In this document: positions 51,818-61,055 of the stretch, in pieces
Position numbering within the stretch: position 1 is the stretch's first letter
Layout of the letters: every line of letters begins with the position of its first letter
NCBI GenBank assembly: GCA_021325025.1
Contig: JAJPHZ010000027.1
Location: forward strand, 62,001 to 126,000
DNA from: Pseudomonadota bacterium
GTDB lineage: Bacteria > Desulfobacterota > Binatia > Binatales > Binataceae
Reading direction: 5' to 3'
DNA: 64,000 bases
Translations under genes and position numbers: made by a program
The notes under the pieces: generated by a model
The model's input: only the letters and a program-made list of their open reading frames with translations
Told to the model about the DNA's origin: nothing
Database searches by the model: none

Positions 51818-53038
51818 TCAGTTGCGCAAAATCACGGCGCTGCCCTGGTTTTCGAAGGCCCAGCCCATGCACGCCGCGATATGTCCGTTCCTGACCTGGC
51901 GGCATCCCTTGGAGCGATCGTAAGTGTGCTTGCCCTCGGCCCAGTTGGGGCAGTAGTCGTCGGCACGATGGCGCAGTTGGCGGACATTTTCGATCACCAT
52001 CGCGATGCCGTGGGTGTAGCCCTCGGAAAGATGGCCGCCCGACAGATTCGACGGCAGCCGCCCGTCGATCTTCAGCGCGCCATCCTTGACAAAATCGCCC
52101 GCTTCGCCGTAGCCGCAAAAGCCGTAGGCCTCCAGGTTGATCAGGCTGGTGAAGGTAAAGGCGTCGTAGGCCGATACGAAATCGACATCCTTCTGGCTGA
52201 TGCCGGCCATCCCGAACAGGCGCTGGCGCCCGTAGTTGCCGGCCACGTAATGGATCACCGGCCGCGAGTAATTCCACATCGGGTTGTCGGTGGTCATCCG
52301 TGCGATGCCGCCCATGATATAGACCGGCGGCTGACGCAGGTCGAAGGCGCGTTCGCGCGAGGTGATAATCAACGCCGCGGCGACGTCGGTCTCCAGGCAG
52401 CAATCCAGCAGGCGGAAGGGCTTGGAGACCCAGCGCGAGCGATGATGGTCCTCAATCGTAATAGGCTTTTTCATGATTGCCTTGGGATTGAGCGTGGCAT
52501 GGTAGCGATGCGCGACGGCGACTTCAGCAAATGCCCGCGTCGTATTGCCGGTGTCGCGCAGCCAGCGCATCGCCGACATCCCGAAGCGCTGCGCCGGCGT
52601 GGTCCAGCCGATGGTCATGTTGAACTGGCCGTCGCCGGCGGCAGGGGCCTGGCGCACCGGCCCGCCCGGGCTTTGGCCGCCCATCCGGCGATTGGAGCGT
52701 CCGTTCATCGAGCGGAACACCACGATGGTGTGGCAGCATCCGGCCTCCAGCAGCCCGATGCATTTCATGATCAAGGCCTCGGTGCTGGAGCCGCCGCCCA
52801 TGATGTCGACCGAATAGTTCAGCCGGATACCCAGGGCCGTGGCGACGTGGTTGGAGCTGGTCGAATCCATGGCCTGGTAGCTGGTCATGCCGTCGATATC
52901 GCGCGGCTGCAAGCCGGCGTCGTCCATCGCTTTTTTGATCGCCTCGCAGGCCATCGACAGCGTGGTGCGGTTCGACGGCCGCATGTGAGGCGTCTCGCCG
53001 ACGCCAACGATGCAGTACTTGTCAGTCAGTGTGCCCAT
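51818..53038 (-). CDS. thiolase-fold lipid-transfer/Ltp2-like protein
   Basis: 406 residues of the thiolase superfamily. The nucleophilic Cys of true thiolases is absent: the loop reads IMGGGSSTEALIM. The late motif is GGHLSEGYTHG, with Tyr where thiolases have the catalytic His. Both features, plus SAYDAFTFTSLINLEAYGFC, point to the SCP-x/Ltp2 group, in which tyrosines drive retro-aldol cleavage of a steroid-like side chain with a DUF35 partner. No DUF35 gene is in this window. GGGAGG precedes the ATG. It is divergent from the pterin dehydratase gene across 171 bases. Confidence 0.85.
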   Translation of the reverse strand: MGTLTDKYCIVGVGETPHMRPSNRTTLSMACEAIKKAMDDAGLQPRDIDGMTSYQAMDSTSSNHVATALGIRLNYSVDIMGGGSSTEALIMKCIGLLEAGCCHTIVVFRSMNGRSNRRMGGQSPGGPVRQAPAAGDGQFNMTIGWTTPAQRFGMSAMRWLRDTGNTTRAFAEVAVAHRYHATLNPKAIMKKPITIEDHHRSRWVSKPFRLLDCCLETDVAAALIITSRERAFDLRQPPVYIMGGIARMTTDNPMWNYSRPVIHYVAGNYGRQRLFGMAGISQKDVDFVSAYDAFTFTSLINLEAYGFCGYGEAGDFVKDGALKIDGRLPSNLSGGHLSEGYTHGIAMVIENVRQLRHRADDYCPNWAEGKHTYDRSKGCRQVRNGHIAACMGWAFENQGSAVILRN

Positions 53039-53209
53039 CGCTTCCTCCCGCTCCGGAATTGTATCGCCAATCCTCAGGTCAGATTGGCGCGCCGGCGCCG
53101 CACATCGCCGGGCCCGGCCGCGGCAGCATCGGCGCGCCGTCCTTGGTATAACCTCTTTTGAGGGTACTTAGAAAGACGCGCAAGCAAACTTGCGGCGAGG
53201 AACTAACCC

Positions 53210-53599
53210 ATGGCTCAACTGGTCAAGGAAAAGTGCGTGGCCTGCCGGCGCGATTCGCCGCGCGTAACCGAGGCGGAAATGAAGGAGCTGAGCGCCGAAA
53301 TTCCGGGCTGGAGCGTGGTCGAGCGCGACGGCGTGCCGCGCCTGGAAAAGGTCTTCAGGTTTCCCAATTTCGCCGCCGCCCTGGATTTCACCAATCGCGT
53401 CGGCGCAATCGCCGAAGCGCAGGGGCATCATCCGGCACTGCTCACCGAATGGGGTCGGGTGACAGTCTGGTGGTGGACGCACAAGATCCGCGGACTGCAT
53501 CGCAACGACTTCATCATGGCGGCCCGGACCGACGAGATTGCGGGCGAAGCGGGGGCGCAGCCAACGCCCACTGCGGCGACGCCACAGAGGGGTCAGTAG
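53210..53599 (+). CDS. pterin-4a-carbinolamine dehydratase
   Basis: 129 residues. The family signature GHHP...[22 protein letters not shown] spans about 73-105 with the conserved His-His-Pro, Trp and His. It dehydrates 4a-hydroxy-tetrahydropterin, which recycles the pterin cofactor of aromatic amino acid hydroxylases, and can have a structural or molybdopterin-linked role. An N-terminal CVACRRDS (two Cys) is usual for long bacterial forms. The stop overlaps the 3' end of the convergent MaoC-type gene by 7 bases. Confidence 0.92.
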   Translation: MAQLVKEKCVACRRDSPRVTEAEMKELSAEIPGWSVVERDGVPRLEKVFRFPNFAAALDFTNRVGAIAEAQGHHPALLTEWGRVTVWWWTHKIRGLHRNDFIMAARTDEIAGEAGAQPTPTAATPQRGQ

Positions 53600-54039
53600 C
53601 TGATCAGCGTGTAACGCTGGAGCACGCAGACCTCGCCGAACTGGTTGGTGTAGCTGACCTCGTAAGTGTGGAAGATCATCGTACCCATTTTACCCTCGGC
53701 CTCGCGCAGGTCCGCGAGTCTGGTTTGCACGGTGATGCGGTCGCCGGGACGGATAGGATGGAAGAACTCCCATTCCGAACCGCCGTCCAGGCCGCGCTTG
53801 GGCAACTGAAACGGCAGCTTCAGGAAAATCCCGCCCAGCATCCGGCCAAAGGTGGGCGGAGCGATCATCCCGCCGAATCGGGTCTTGCGTGCCGCCTGCT
53901 CGTCGTTGAACAGTGGGTTGGGATCCTCGATGGCCTGGGCGAATTTGCGAATCGCGCCGCGCTCGATCTCGTGGGTCACGGGCGGAGTGGCGAAGCCCAC
54001 CGCTTTCATCATCGCATCGGTCAGGAACTTGTTTGGCAT
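53593..54039 (-). CDS. MaoC-like (FAS1-type) dehydratase/hydratase
   Basis: 148 residues, one hot-dog fold. The segment [35 protein letters not shown] matches FAS1-like dehydratase domains, with Asp/Asn-Pro at the active-site edge. [43 protein letters not shown] forms the core strands. It would hydrate an enoyl-CoA or bind acyl-CoA. It is the last gene of a minus-strand series of CoA transferase, CoA transferase, Zn-dehydrogenase and the interrupted ORF, and overlaps the pterin dehydratase at their 3' ends. Confidence 0.88.
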   Translation of the reverse strand: MPNKFLTDAMMKAVGFATPPVTHEIERGAIRKFAQAIEDPNPLFNDEQAARKTRFGGMIAPPTFGRMLGGIFLKLPFQLPKRGLDGGSEWEFFHPIRPGDRITVQTRLADLREAEGKMGTMIFHTYEVSYTNQFGEVCVLQRYTLISY

Positions 54040-54143
54040 CGATCAACCTTCAGCTCTTTCGGGCGACCGTGTAAGCAACGCCCGGGGACGACATTAGCGG
54101 CATCGCGCAACGACATCAATTCGGCGGTCCGCCGACGTTCCAA

Positions 54144-54389
54144 TCATCCTCCTTCTCGCCCACAGGTTCGGCTGCCAGCTTCGTCAATGTCTACGGTTAT
54201 GTGCGGCCTGATGTCGTGGAGGAACAGGTCGTAGGCCGCCCTGGCCATCCTGGCCAGCTCCATCTAGTGCTGCGGAGTAATTTCGTACAGCTGGCCTGAG
54301 GTTATCCGTTCCATCTCGTCGGCGGAGAGGTTCTTGTCGCCGGCGAGAACAATCGGCTGGTCGGCGTCGGGCCTGCCGTCGTCAGACAT
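54144..54389 (-). pseudogene. small ORF interrupted by one in-frame TAG
   Basis: 82 codons in one frame with only one break, a TAG at codon 42 (54264-54266). The first part (MSDDG..., 41 residues, 54267-54389) is acidic and polar. After TAG the frame continues at once with MELARMARAAYDLFLHDIRP, an amphipathic stretch, to a TGA at 54144. Composition on both sides looks coding. It could be a point-mutated gene, a bicistronic pair with the second ATG directly after the TAG, or read-through. It lies 27 bases after the Zn-dehydrogenase stop on the same strand. No family recognised. Confidence 0.5.
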
Positions 54390-54416
54390 GGTTGACTCCT
54401 TGGCCATCGAACCGCG

Positions 54417-55535
54417 TCACTCAAACATTACCACGGCGCGAATCAGTTCGCCCGCCTGCATGGCCCGGAAAGCGTCGTCGATGCCGCCCAGGGCAATCCT
54501 GCGGCTGATCATGTCGTCCAGGTTGAGACGGCCGCGCAGATAGAGCTCGGCATACCTTGGGATGTCGAGCTGATAGCGCGCAGAACCCATCGTGACACCA
54601 ATCAGCCGGCGCTCGCCCTTGAGGAAGTTGGGGTCCAACTCCATGCGAATTCCGGCCGCAACCCCGCCGATTATGGCGGCCGTTCCGCCCAGCGCCAGGC
54701 ATTCGAAACACTGCTCGATAGTCTTTTTGGTGCCGATTGCCTCGAAGGAAAAATCCACCCCGGTGCCCGCAGTCAGACGGCGGACTTCCGCCACGGCGTC
54801 GGTGCGCGCCGCGTTGACGGCATCAGTGGCGCCAAAGCGGCGCGCCGCTTCCAGCTTGGCGTCGAAAATGTCGACCGCAATTATCCGGCCCGCGCCGGCC
54901 AGGCGCGCGCCCTGGATCACGGCGATGCCCACGCCACCCGTGCCGAACACCGCCACCGAGGCTCCCGGCGTCACCCGCGCAGAGTTGACCGCAGCGCCGA
55001 CGCCCGTGATCACAGCGCATCCAATCAGCGCGGCGCGCTCGAGCGGGATATCGTGCGCGATCCTGACCGCACATCGCTCATGCATCAGCAGCCGATTGGC
55101 GAATCCAACCGGGAACTGCCGCGCACGCCCTAGATGCATGATCTGGCCGGTGACATCCCGGCCCTTCCAGGAGTAGCGCGGCGCGGCGTCTTGCGGGCGC
55201 TGGGTCAGATGCTGATTGGCGCACAGCACCGGATGCCCGGCCATACACAAATCGCAGATGCCGCAGGCCGAAATGTTGAAGGCGACCACATGATCGCCCG
55301 GCCGTAGCGTGGTCACCGCCGAACCTACCGCCTCGACGACTCCGGCCGACTCGTGTCCCAGAATGCACGGCGCGGAGACCGGATAGGCGCCGGAGGCAAA
55401 GTGCAGGTCGCTGTGGCACACGCCGCAGGCGGCGTTGCTAATCAGCACCTCGTGCGCCATTGGTGAGTCGACGTCGATCTCTTCAACTGTCAGGGACTGT
55501 TTGGGTCCGTGATAGATCGCGGCCTGGGCCTTCAT
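54417..55535 (-). CDS. zinc-dependent alcohol dehydrogenase (class III-like)
   Basis: 372 residues of the medium-chain dehydrogenase family. Catalytic-zinc ligands lie in ACGVCHSDLH and GHESAG; the structural-zinc loop is CGICDLCMAGHPVLC. The cofactor motif is GTGGVGIAVIQGARLAGAG (about 190-205). The overall layout follows class III/long-chain alcohol dehydrogenases that oxidise primary alcohols or hydroxymethyl adducts. I start at the ATG at 55535; an upstream GTG would overlap the CoA-transferase stop. It lies 16 bases after that stop, so co-transcription is likely. Confidence 0.92.
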   Translation of the reverse strand: MKAQAAIYHGPKQSLTVEEIDVDSPMAHEVLISNAACGVCHSDLHFASGAYPVSAPCILGHESAGVVEAVGSAVTTLRPGDHVVAFNISACGICDLCMAGHPVLCANQHLTQRPQDAAPRYSWKGRDVTGQIMHLGRARQFPVGFANRLLMHERCAVRIAHDIPLERAALIGCAVITGVGAAVNSARVTPGASVAVFGTGGVGIAVIQGARLAGAGRIIAVDIFDAKLEAARRFGATDAVNAARTDAVAEVRRLTAGTGVDFSFEAIGTKKTIEQCFECLALGGTAAIIGGVAAGIRMELDPNFLKGERRLIGVTMGSARYQLDIPRYAELYLRGRLNLDDMISRRIALGGIDDAFRAMQAGELIRAVVMFE

Positions 55536-55551
55536 CGCGGATACCTTTCGC

Positions 55552-56718
55552 TCATCGTTCAGCACCAGCCGGAGCGCCGGCCGTGGTCCCTACCACGCCG
55601 CTTCTTTCCAGCTGCTCGATTTCCGCTGAAGAATAACCGAGTTCTCCCAGGATTTCGCGCGTATGTTGTCCCAGTAGCGGGGGCGGCAGATTCGATACGT
55701 GGGCGGGTCCGCCGGAAAATCGGATCTGGTTGCCGACCACGCGCAGCAGCCCATAGGCGGGATGTTGGTACTCGGCGACCGCGCCAAGCCGAAGCGAGTC
55801 GGGGTCGTGCAACGCCAGCTCGACCGGCGCCTCGCTGACGATTTCGGCCGGTATCTGCGCGTCGCGCATCAGCGCCAGCCATTCATCGGCGGTGCGCGTC
55901 AGCATCCGGGCTGCGACCTCCGCGGCCAGCTCCTCCTCGGCTGCGGTATGTCTGACGGCGAGCATCCTCAGTAGACGGTGCGCCGCGGCGTCGTCGGGGC
56001 AGCATACGCAAAGCCATCCGGCTTTGGTTTGATACAAACGGTAGAAGGGCCCGAAGCCGGTCCGATCGTGGTCCAGCCGCGGCTGCGCAACCAGCCCCTG
56101 CTCGGTCAGAAAGGCCTGGCTTTGGAACAGCAGGCCGACGCCGACCTGCGGCATCTCCAGGAACTGCCCGCGGCCGGTGCGGCGCCGATAGTCGAGCGCG
56201 GCGATGATACCGAACGCCGCCATCAGCGCGGCGAACGTATCCAGCGGCGCGCCGGCCAGCTTAAGCGGCGGATTGCCCTGCCCGCCGTTTGAGGTGTCCA
56301 TCCCGGTCCACGCGCGATTGATGGTCTCGAAGCCAGGCGCCTGCGCCAGCGGCCCCTTGGAACCGAACGCGGTCACGTGGCAGTAGACGACGTGCGGGTT
56401 GAGCGCGCGGATGTGCTCATAGCCGATGCCAAGGCGCTCGGCGACGCCGGGCCGGAAGTTATGCTCCAGCACGTCGGCGCGCGCGGCGAGTTTGCGTGCG
56501 ATCTCAAGTCCCGCCGGCGTTTTGATGTCGACCGCGATCGACCGGCGTCCGCGATGACCCCCGACAAAGACGCGCTCCAGCGTGCGCATTGGGTCGCCGG
56601 CCGGCGGCTCCAGCTTGATCGCCTCGGCGCCGAGATCGGCCAGCGGCACGCAGGCCGCGGGACCGGCGATGAAATTACCCAGGTCGAGCACCCTGATGCC
56701 GCCCAGCGGTTGCTCCAT
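55552..56718 (-). CDS. CaiB/BaiF family CoA transferase
   Basis: 388 residues of the family III CoA transferases (GIRVLDLGNFIAGPAACVPLADLGAEAIKLE N terminus; RGRRSIAVDIKTPAG; LLGQHTREILGELG tail). At the catalytic Asp169-equivalent the sequence is PGFETINRAWTG, so Glu replaces Asp. Whether Glu can form the acyl anhydride is uncertain; it could be a partner subunit of the next gene. It lies 26 bases after the upstream CoA transferase on the same strand and may form a heteromer with it. Confidence 0.9.
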   Translation of the reverse strand: MEQPLGGIRVLDLGNFIAGPAACVPLADLGAEAIKLEPPAGDPMRTLERVFVGGHRGRRSIAVDIKTPAGLEIARKLAARADVLEHNFRPGVAERLGIGYEHIRALNPHVVYCHVTAFGSKGPLAQAPGFETINRAWTGMDTSNGGQGNPPLKLAGAPLDTFAALMAAFGIIAALDYRRRTGRGQFLEMPQVGVGLLFQSQAFLTEQGLVAQPRLDHDRTGFGPFYRLYQTKAGWLCVCCPDDAAAHRLLRMLAVRHTAAEEELAAEVAARMLTRTADEWLALMRDAQIPAEIVSEAPVELALHDPDSLRLGAVAEYQHPAYGLLRVVGNQIRFSGGPAHVSNLPPPLLGQHTREILGELGYSSAEIEQLERSGVVGTTAGAPAGAER

Positions 56719-56744
56719 CGCGGCTCGTCTCTCCTCCCCTTCGC

Positions 56745-57917
56745 TCAGAGGATTCCATTGCGGCGCAAGTGGTCTATCTGATCAGCACTGTAGCCGAGGC
56801 TTAGAAGAATCTCGTCATTGTCACGGCCCGCGGCCGGAGCGGCACCGCGCACTTCGCCCGGCGAGGCGCCGAACTTGATTGTCAGTCCAACCTGGGTCAG
56901 CGGGCCCAGTTGCGGATCGTGCAGATGGAACGACAGCTCGTTGGCCAGCGCCTGCTCGTGTTGCAGCATCTCACCCGGTTCCAGGCACGGGCCCACGGCG
57001 ATGTCCTCGTGCTGAAGCAGGGCCGCCCATTCGAGCATCGGGCGGCTCGCAAACGCCTTCTCCACCAGCGGCCGGAAGCGCGCCGCCTGCTCCGGATGGC
57101 CGACAAAGTGGGCGGGATAGTAGCCGGGGAACTCCGCCGCATCGCAGCCGATCAGCTTGCACAGCCGCTCGAAAGAACCGCGCGCGCCCGTGTGAATATA
57201 AAGATAACGTCCGTCGGCGCAGCGATAGGCGTCGGCGGTCGGAGCGCCTTTGCCGGGCGCGCTGGAATGCGACGGCGTGACGAGATTGGCGCTGGGATGC
57301 TCCGCCCACGCCGTCTGCAAGGCCAGCGATGCCAGGGCCCCGCCCGCCATCGACGTCTCCACGCGACATCCGCGGCCGCTACTACCGCGATGATAGAGCG
57401 CCGCAACGACACCGATTGCCGCGTTGAACGCGGCGCCATAACTGGCGACCGGGAAAAACAGAAAGTTAGGTCCGTCGCGGAAACCGGGCTGCTCCTGACA
57501 TAGACCCGACATCGCCTGCACCAGCGCTTCGTAGCCGCGATGCTCGCGATCCATGCCGGGCTGCCCGTAAGCTGAAATCGCGCAGTGAATCAGTTGCGGA
57601 AAGCGCGGGGCAACGTGCGTGTAGTCAAGACCGAGCCGCTCGCCGACTCCGGCGCTCCAGGTTTCGATCAGAACATCGGCGCCGCGCAGCATCCGATACA
57701 GGATTTCCCTGCCCGGCGCGGTCTTGAGATTAAGCGTTAGGCTCCTCTTGCCGCGATTCCATACCGCGTAGGCGGGCAGCTTGCGGAATGGATCGCCGCC
57801 CGGCGGTTCGATCTTAATGACGTCAGCGCCGTAGTCGGCAAACAGCATTGCGACCAGGGGACCTGCCACACCCCACGACAGGTCGAGCACTTTGTAGCCG
57901 TCAAGCGGACCCGTCAT
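56745..57917 (-). CDS. CaiB/BaiF family CoA transferase
   Basis: 390 residues with the usual N-terminal fold (GYKVLDLSWGVAGPLVAMLFADYGADVIKIEPPGGDPF), the NRGKRSLTLNLK helix and a C-terminal small domain. The catalytic-Asp position reads HRGYEALVQAMSG, again Glu in place of Asp. First gene of the minus-strand run CoA transferase, CoA transferase, Zn-dehydrogenase, interrupted ORF, MaoC. Together with its neighbour it may activate an acid as a two-subunit enzyme. Substrate unknown. Confidence 0.9.
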   Translation of the reverse strand: MTGPLDGYKVLDLSWGVAGPLVAMLFADYGADVIKIEPPGGDPFRKLPAYAVWNRGKRSLTLNLKTAPGREILYRMLRGADVLIETWSAGVGERLGLDYTHVAPRFPQLIHCAISAYGQPGMDREHRGYEALVQAMSGLCQEQPGFRDGPNFLFFPVASYGAAFNAAIGVVAALYHRGSSGRGCRVETSMAGGALASLALQTAWAEHPSANLVTPSHSSAPGKGAPTADAYRCADGRYLYIHTGARGSFERLCKLIGCDAAEFPGYYPAHFVGHPEQAARFRPLVEKAFASRPMLEWAALLQHEDIAVGPCLEPGEMLQHEQALANELSFHLHDPQLGPLTQVGLTIKFGASPGEVRGAAPAAGRDNDEILLSLGYSADQIDHLRRNGIL

Positions 57918-57974
57918 CGGATTGGCTCAGCCGGCCCTCCCCATGCCGCCGATCAGGATGAGCGCGGGGTGTGG

Positions 57975-58553
57975 TCAGTCGCGCAGAAAGCGGCGGATTT
58001 CCACTTCGCGCATCGCGGTGTCCAAAATCGCATAGGAACCGCGCCGATCCTGATCGCGCGGCTCGGAGCAGGAACCGGGATTAATCACCGTGACGCCGTT
58101 GGTCTTGTGCACCATCGGCATGTGCGTATGGCCCAGGATGATGTACTCGTAGGGCAGCGTGCCGACCTGGCGCAGAATCGGACTGCCGGCGTACACGTAA
58201 TCTTCGTAGGGGGGCAGGGGACTGGCATGCGTCATCAGGATGCGGGCTTGGTCGGCGCTCATCTCGAGCGACAGCGGCGCGGTGGACAGGAAATCCAGCA
58301 GGTCGGCGGAAAACTCGGCCTGGCATTTCTTCAGGTACTGGGGATTACGTCCGCCCAGCAGCACCGCCTCATGATTGCCCCTGATTAACTGGACCTGGCG
58401 TTCGCGCAAAATCGCGACGGTTTCGGGACAAAAGCGGTATTCGCTGATCGAATCGCCGGCGCACAGCACCATGTCCACCGAGCCCATGTCCTCCAGCGCC
58501 CGGCGCAGCGCGTGCGCGTTGGCATGTATGTCAGACACGATTCCGATCTTCAT
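57975..58553 (-). CDS. metallophosphoesterase (YfcE/MJ0936-like)
   Basis: 192 residues of the calcineurin-like phosphoesterase fold. Metal-binding motifs in order: VSDIHAN (6-12), GDS near 33, GNHEAV near 59-64, MTHASPL near 107 and LGHTHMP near 140. Small stand-alone members of this size hydrolyse phosphodiesters such as cyclic nucleotides; the physiological substrate is not known. It lies about 60 bases upstream of the CoA-transferase run and 80 bases downstream of the LLM gene, on the same strand. Confidence 0.9.
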   Translation of the reverse strand: MKIGIVSDIHANAHALRRALEDMGSVDMVLCAGDSISEYRFCPETVAILRERQVQLIRGNHEAVLLGGRNPQYLKKCQAEFSADLLDFLSTAPLSLEMSADQARILMTHASPLPPYEDYVYAGSPILRQVGTLPYEYIILGHTHMPMVHKTNGVTVINPGSCSEPRDQDRRGSYAILDTAMREVEIRRFLRD

Positions 58554-58633
58554 CTGCTTGCCGCTGGTTCAAGCCTAGGCGCTTTGGGCGCGCCGGGCAA
58601 CGCAAAGGTCGGTGCTCGGGGGCGAAACGCTCC

Positions 58634-59494
58634 CTACAATTTGGCGAGCACGTCGTTGGCGATCTTTTCCAAATCGCGCGTGATCTGCTGCAAGTCGCGG
58701 CTAAAAAAGATGCCGGTCGTGATCCGCACCGCACCCAGGTCTTGAGCCTGCTTCACTCCCTCCAAGGTCGGCTGCGCCGGGCAGCAGAACTCGATTTCGT
58801 TGGGATTGCGTCCGATGCGCGCGCACTCCTCGCGCACTTGTCTGAACAGGTCGCCGACATTGGGCACCGGCACCGGCAGATAGCCGTCGCCCAACCGCGC
58901 CGTGCGCCGGATCGCGGCGGGCGAGACGCCGCCGATGAAGATGGGCACGCGCTTGTTGACCGGCTTGGGAAACGCATGCACCGGACCGAAGTCGAACTGC
59001 GTGCCGTGATAGCTGGCCGGGTCGTCGCGCCACAGCGCGCGCATCGCCTCGATCGCCTCGTCGGTGCGCTTGCCGCGCTTGTGGTAGTCGACGCCCAGCA
59101 CATCGAATTCGTCCTTCATCCATCCCGAACCGATCCCCAGAATTACGCGCCCCTTGGAGAGCACGTCGAGGCTGGCCACTTCCTTGGCGGTGTAGAGCGG
59201 ATCGCGCTGGGGCAGAATCATGATGTTGGTCGCGAACTTGATCCTGGTGGTCACCGCGGCGGCCGCGGCCAGCGTCAGCAGCGGGTCGGGAAACGGCATC
59301 TCCTCGTCATCGGTTGGCAGCCGGCCGTCGGCCGAATAGGGGTAATGCGCCTTGTAGCCGTGCGGGATGACCGCGTGCTCGGGAATCCAAAGCGATTCAA
59401 AACCCAGCCGGTCGGCTTCGCGCGCATAATGCAGCAGCACCTCGCGCTCAAACGGCATCGGCTTTATGAAGAACCAGCTCAGTCCTACTTTCAT
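58634..59494 (-). CDS. LLM-class flavin/F420-dependent oxidoreductase
   Basis: 286 residues of the luciferase-like barrel. IPEHAVIPHGYKAHYPYSADG, the cofactor-site MILPQRDPLYTAKEVASLDVLSKGRVILGIGSGW and the tail FFSRDLQQITRDLEKI are typical. It resembles the LLM protein at 30.3-31.2 kb more than the longer one next to it. The 240-base gap to the plus-strand LLM gene is a divergent promoter region. Likely oxygenase or F420 dehydrogenase with an unknown substrate. Confidence 0.9.
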   Translation of the reverse strand: MKVGLSWFFIKPMPFEREVLLHYAREADRLGFESLWIPEHAVIPHGYKAHYPYSADGRLPTDDEEMPFPDPLLTLAAAAAVTTRIKFATNIMILPQRDPLYTAKEVASLDVLSKGRVILGIGSGWMKDEFDVLGVDYHKRGKRTDEAIEAMRALWRDDPASYHGTQFDFGPVHAFPKPVNKRVPIFIGGVSPAAIRRTARLGDGYLPVPVPNVGDLFRQVREECARIGRNPNEIEFCCPAQPTLEGVKQAQDLGAVRITTGIFFSRDLQQITRDLEKIANDVLAKL

Positions 59495-59734
59495 GGCGCC
59501 TCGCTATCCTTGGGCCGCAAGCCAACGCGCGGCAGCCAAACCATAGCCTGTTTGCGGCGATCGTCGCCAGTCCCGATCCCGATTTTTGCCAACGGTGTGA
59601 TGATCACTGGAAGGGCGACCGGGTCAAAACCTGAACGCCCGTTTGCCGGATTGACTCGCGGCCTCATTGTAGATTAGGAGCTATTACACGACTGACGAAA
59701 CCCGGGCGCCCCGAAGGCGTGAAGGAGAACCCTT

Positions 59735-61012
59735 ATGAAATTCGGATTCATGGGATGGTTGCAGTGTCCAAAGCCTTGGGACGCTGACTCTGATTACCGG
59801 ATTTGGAACAACGGGCTTGAGCAAGTCGAGCTCTGCGACCGGATCGGAATCGACCACCTGTGGGAAATCGAACATCACTTCCTGGAGGAATACTCCCATT
59901 CCTCGGCCGGCGAGAGCTTCCTGGCCGCTGCCAGCCAGCGCACCAAGCGGATCCGTTTGGGCTCGGGTATCACGCTGCTGCCGCCCAATTACAATCATCC
60001 GGCGCGCGTCGCCGAGCGGGTCGCCGCGCTGGACCTGATGAGCAACGGGCGCGCCGAATTCGGCACCGGTGAATCCACCAGCTTCACCGAACTGGACGCC
60101 TTCCATGTCTCGCGCGCGGAGAAGCGCGCGCAATGGCGTGAAGCACTGGGCGTGATATGCCGCATGATGGTGGAGGAGCCGTTTCGCGGCGCGCAAGGCA
60201 AGTATTTCAACATGCCGCCGCGCAATGTCATTCCCAAACCGCGCCAAAAGCCGCATCCGCCGGTATGGGTGGCCTGCTCGCGTCAGGAAACCATCATGAC
60301 TGCGGCCAAGTTCGGAATCGGCGCTCTGACCTTCGGTTTCGTGTCGGCCGAGGACGCCCGCAACTGGACCGCCTCCTACTATCGTGTGTTGGCTGACGCC
60401 GTACCGCTTACCTATCGCGTCACCGCCAACGTCGGCTTTCTGATGACCACCGTATGCGATCGCAACGGTGACCGCGCCCGCCGCATGGCGGAGGCCAATG
60501 CCTTCGGACTGTCGGGGCGCCATTACTATGTCGACGGCGTGCACAAGCCGGGCCGTACCAACCTGTGGGAGATGCAGCAGGCGATGCCGCCCGAGCAGCG
60601 CATCAACCCGTTCGCCAACGCGGTCGGCACACCCGATGATGTGCGCAAGGTGATGCTCGAGTACGAGGCGGCCGGCGTCGACCAGCTAATCCTGATCGCG
60701 CAGTTCGGCAAGCTGCCCCACGACTACATCTGCGAATCGCTGGAGTTGTTCGGCAAGGAAGTACTACCCGAATTCGCCGAGCGCGCGGCCAAGCGCGAGA
60801 AGGAAAAAGAGGAGCGCTTGGCCCCGATTATCGAGGCCGTGATGAAGCGCCGCGTCGAGCCGCAGACACCGTGGTACAACGAGGAATACAGCTACAAGGC
60901 GGACGGCTCGATGGTGCGCCATTGGGGCTACAGCCCCGAGTTGATGGAGGAGATGGCCAAGGCCCAGAAGGCCGCTCCCGGCAACGGCCACACCACCGCT
61001 CCCGGCAAATAG
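59735..61012 (+). CDS. LLM-class oxidoreductase, long (LuxA-like) form
   Basis: 425 residues, longer than the other LLM proteins. The barrel starts at MKFGFMGWLQCP; EIEHHFLEEYSHSSAG and SGITLLPPNYNHPARVAERVAALDLMSNGRAEFGTGEST mark the flavin and substrate side. It carries a charged, probably disordered C-terminal tail after about residue 345 (EFAERAAKREKEKEERLAPI) and ends in Gly/Asn/His/Thr. The closest type is the bacterial luciferase alpha subunit-like flavin monooxygenases, not the F420 group. GGAG precedes the ATG. A terminator follows at 61056-61096. Confidence 0.9.
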   Translation: MKFGFMGWLQCPKPWDADSDYRIWNNGLEQVELCDRIGIDHLWEIEHHFLEEYSHSSAGESFLAAASQRTKRIRLGSGITLLPPNYNHPARVAERVAALDLMSNGRAEFGTGESTSFTELDAFHVSRAEKRAQWREALGVICRMMVEEPFRGAQGKYFNMPPRNVIPKPRQKPHPPVWVACSRQETIMTAAKFGIGALTFGFVSAEDARNWTASYYRVLADAVPLTYRVTANVGFLMTTVCDRNGDRARRMAEANAFGLSGRHYYVDGVHKPGRTNLWEMQQAMPPEQRINPFANAVGTPDDVRKVMLEYEAAGVDQLILIAQFGKLPHDYICESLELFGKEVLPEFAERAAKREKEKEERLAPIIEAVMKRRVEPQTPWYNEEYSYKADGSMVRHWGYSPELMEEMAKAQKAAPGNGHTTAPGK

Positions 61013-61055
61013 ACAACACTCGCTGCTCCCCAAGAGCACGACGAAAAGTAGAGCG

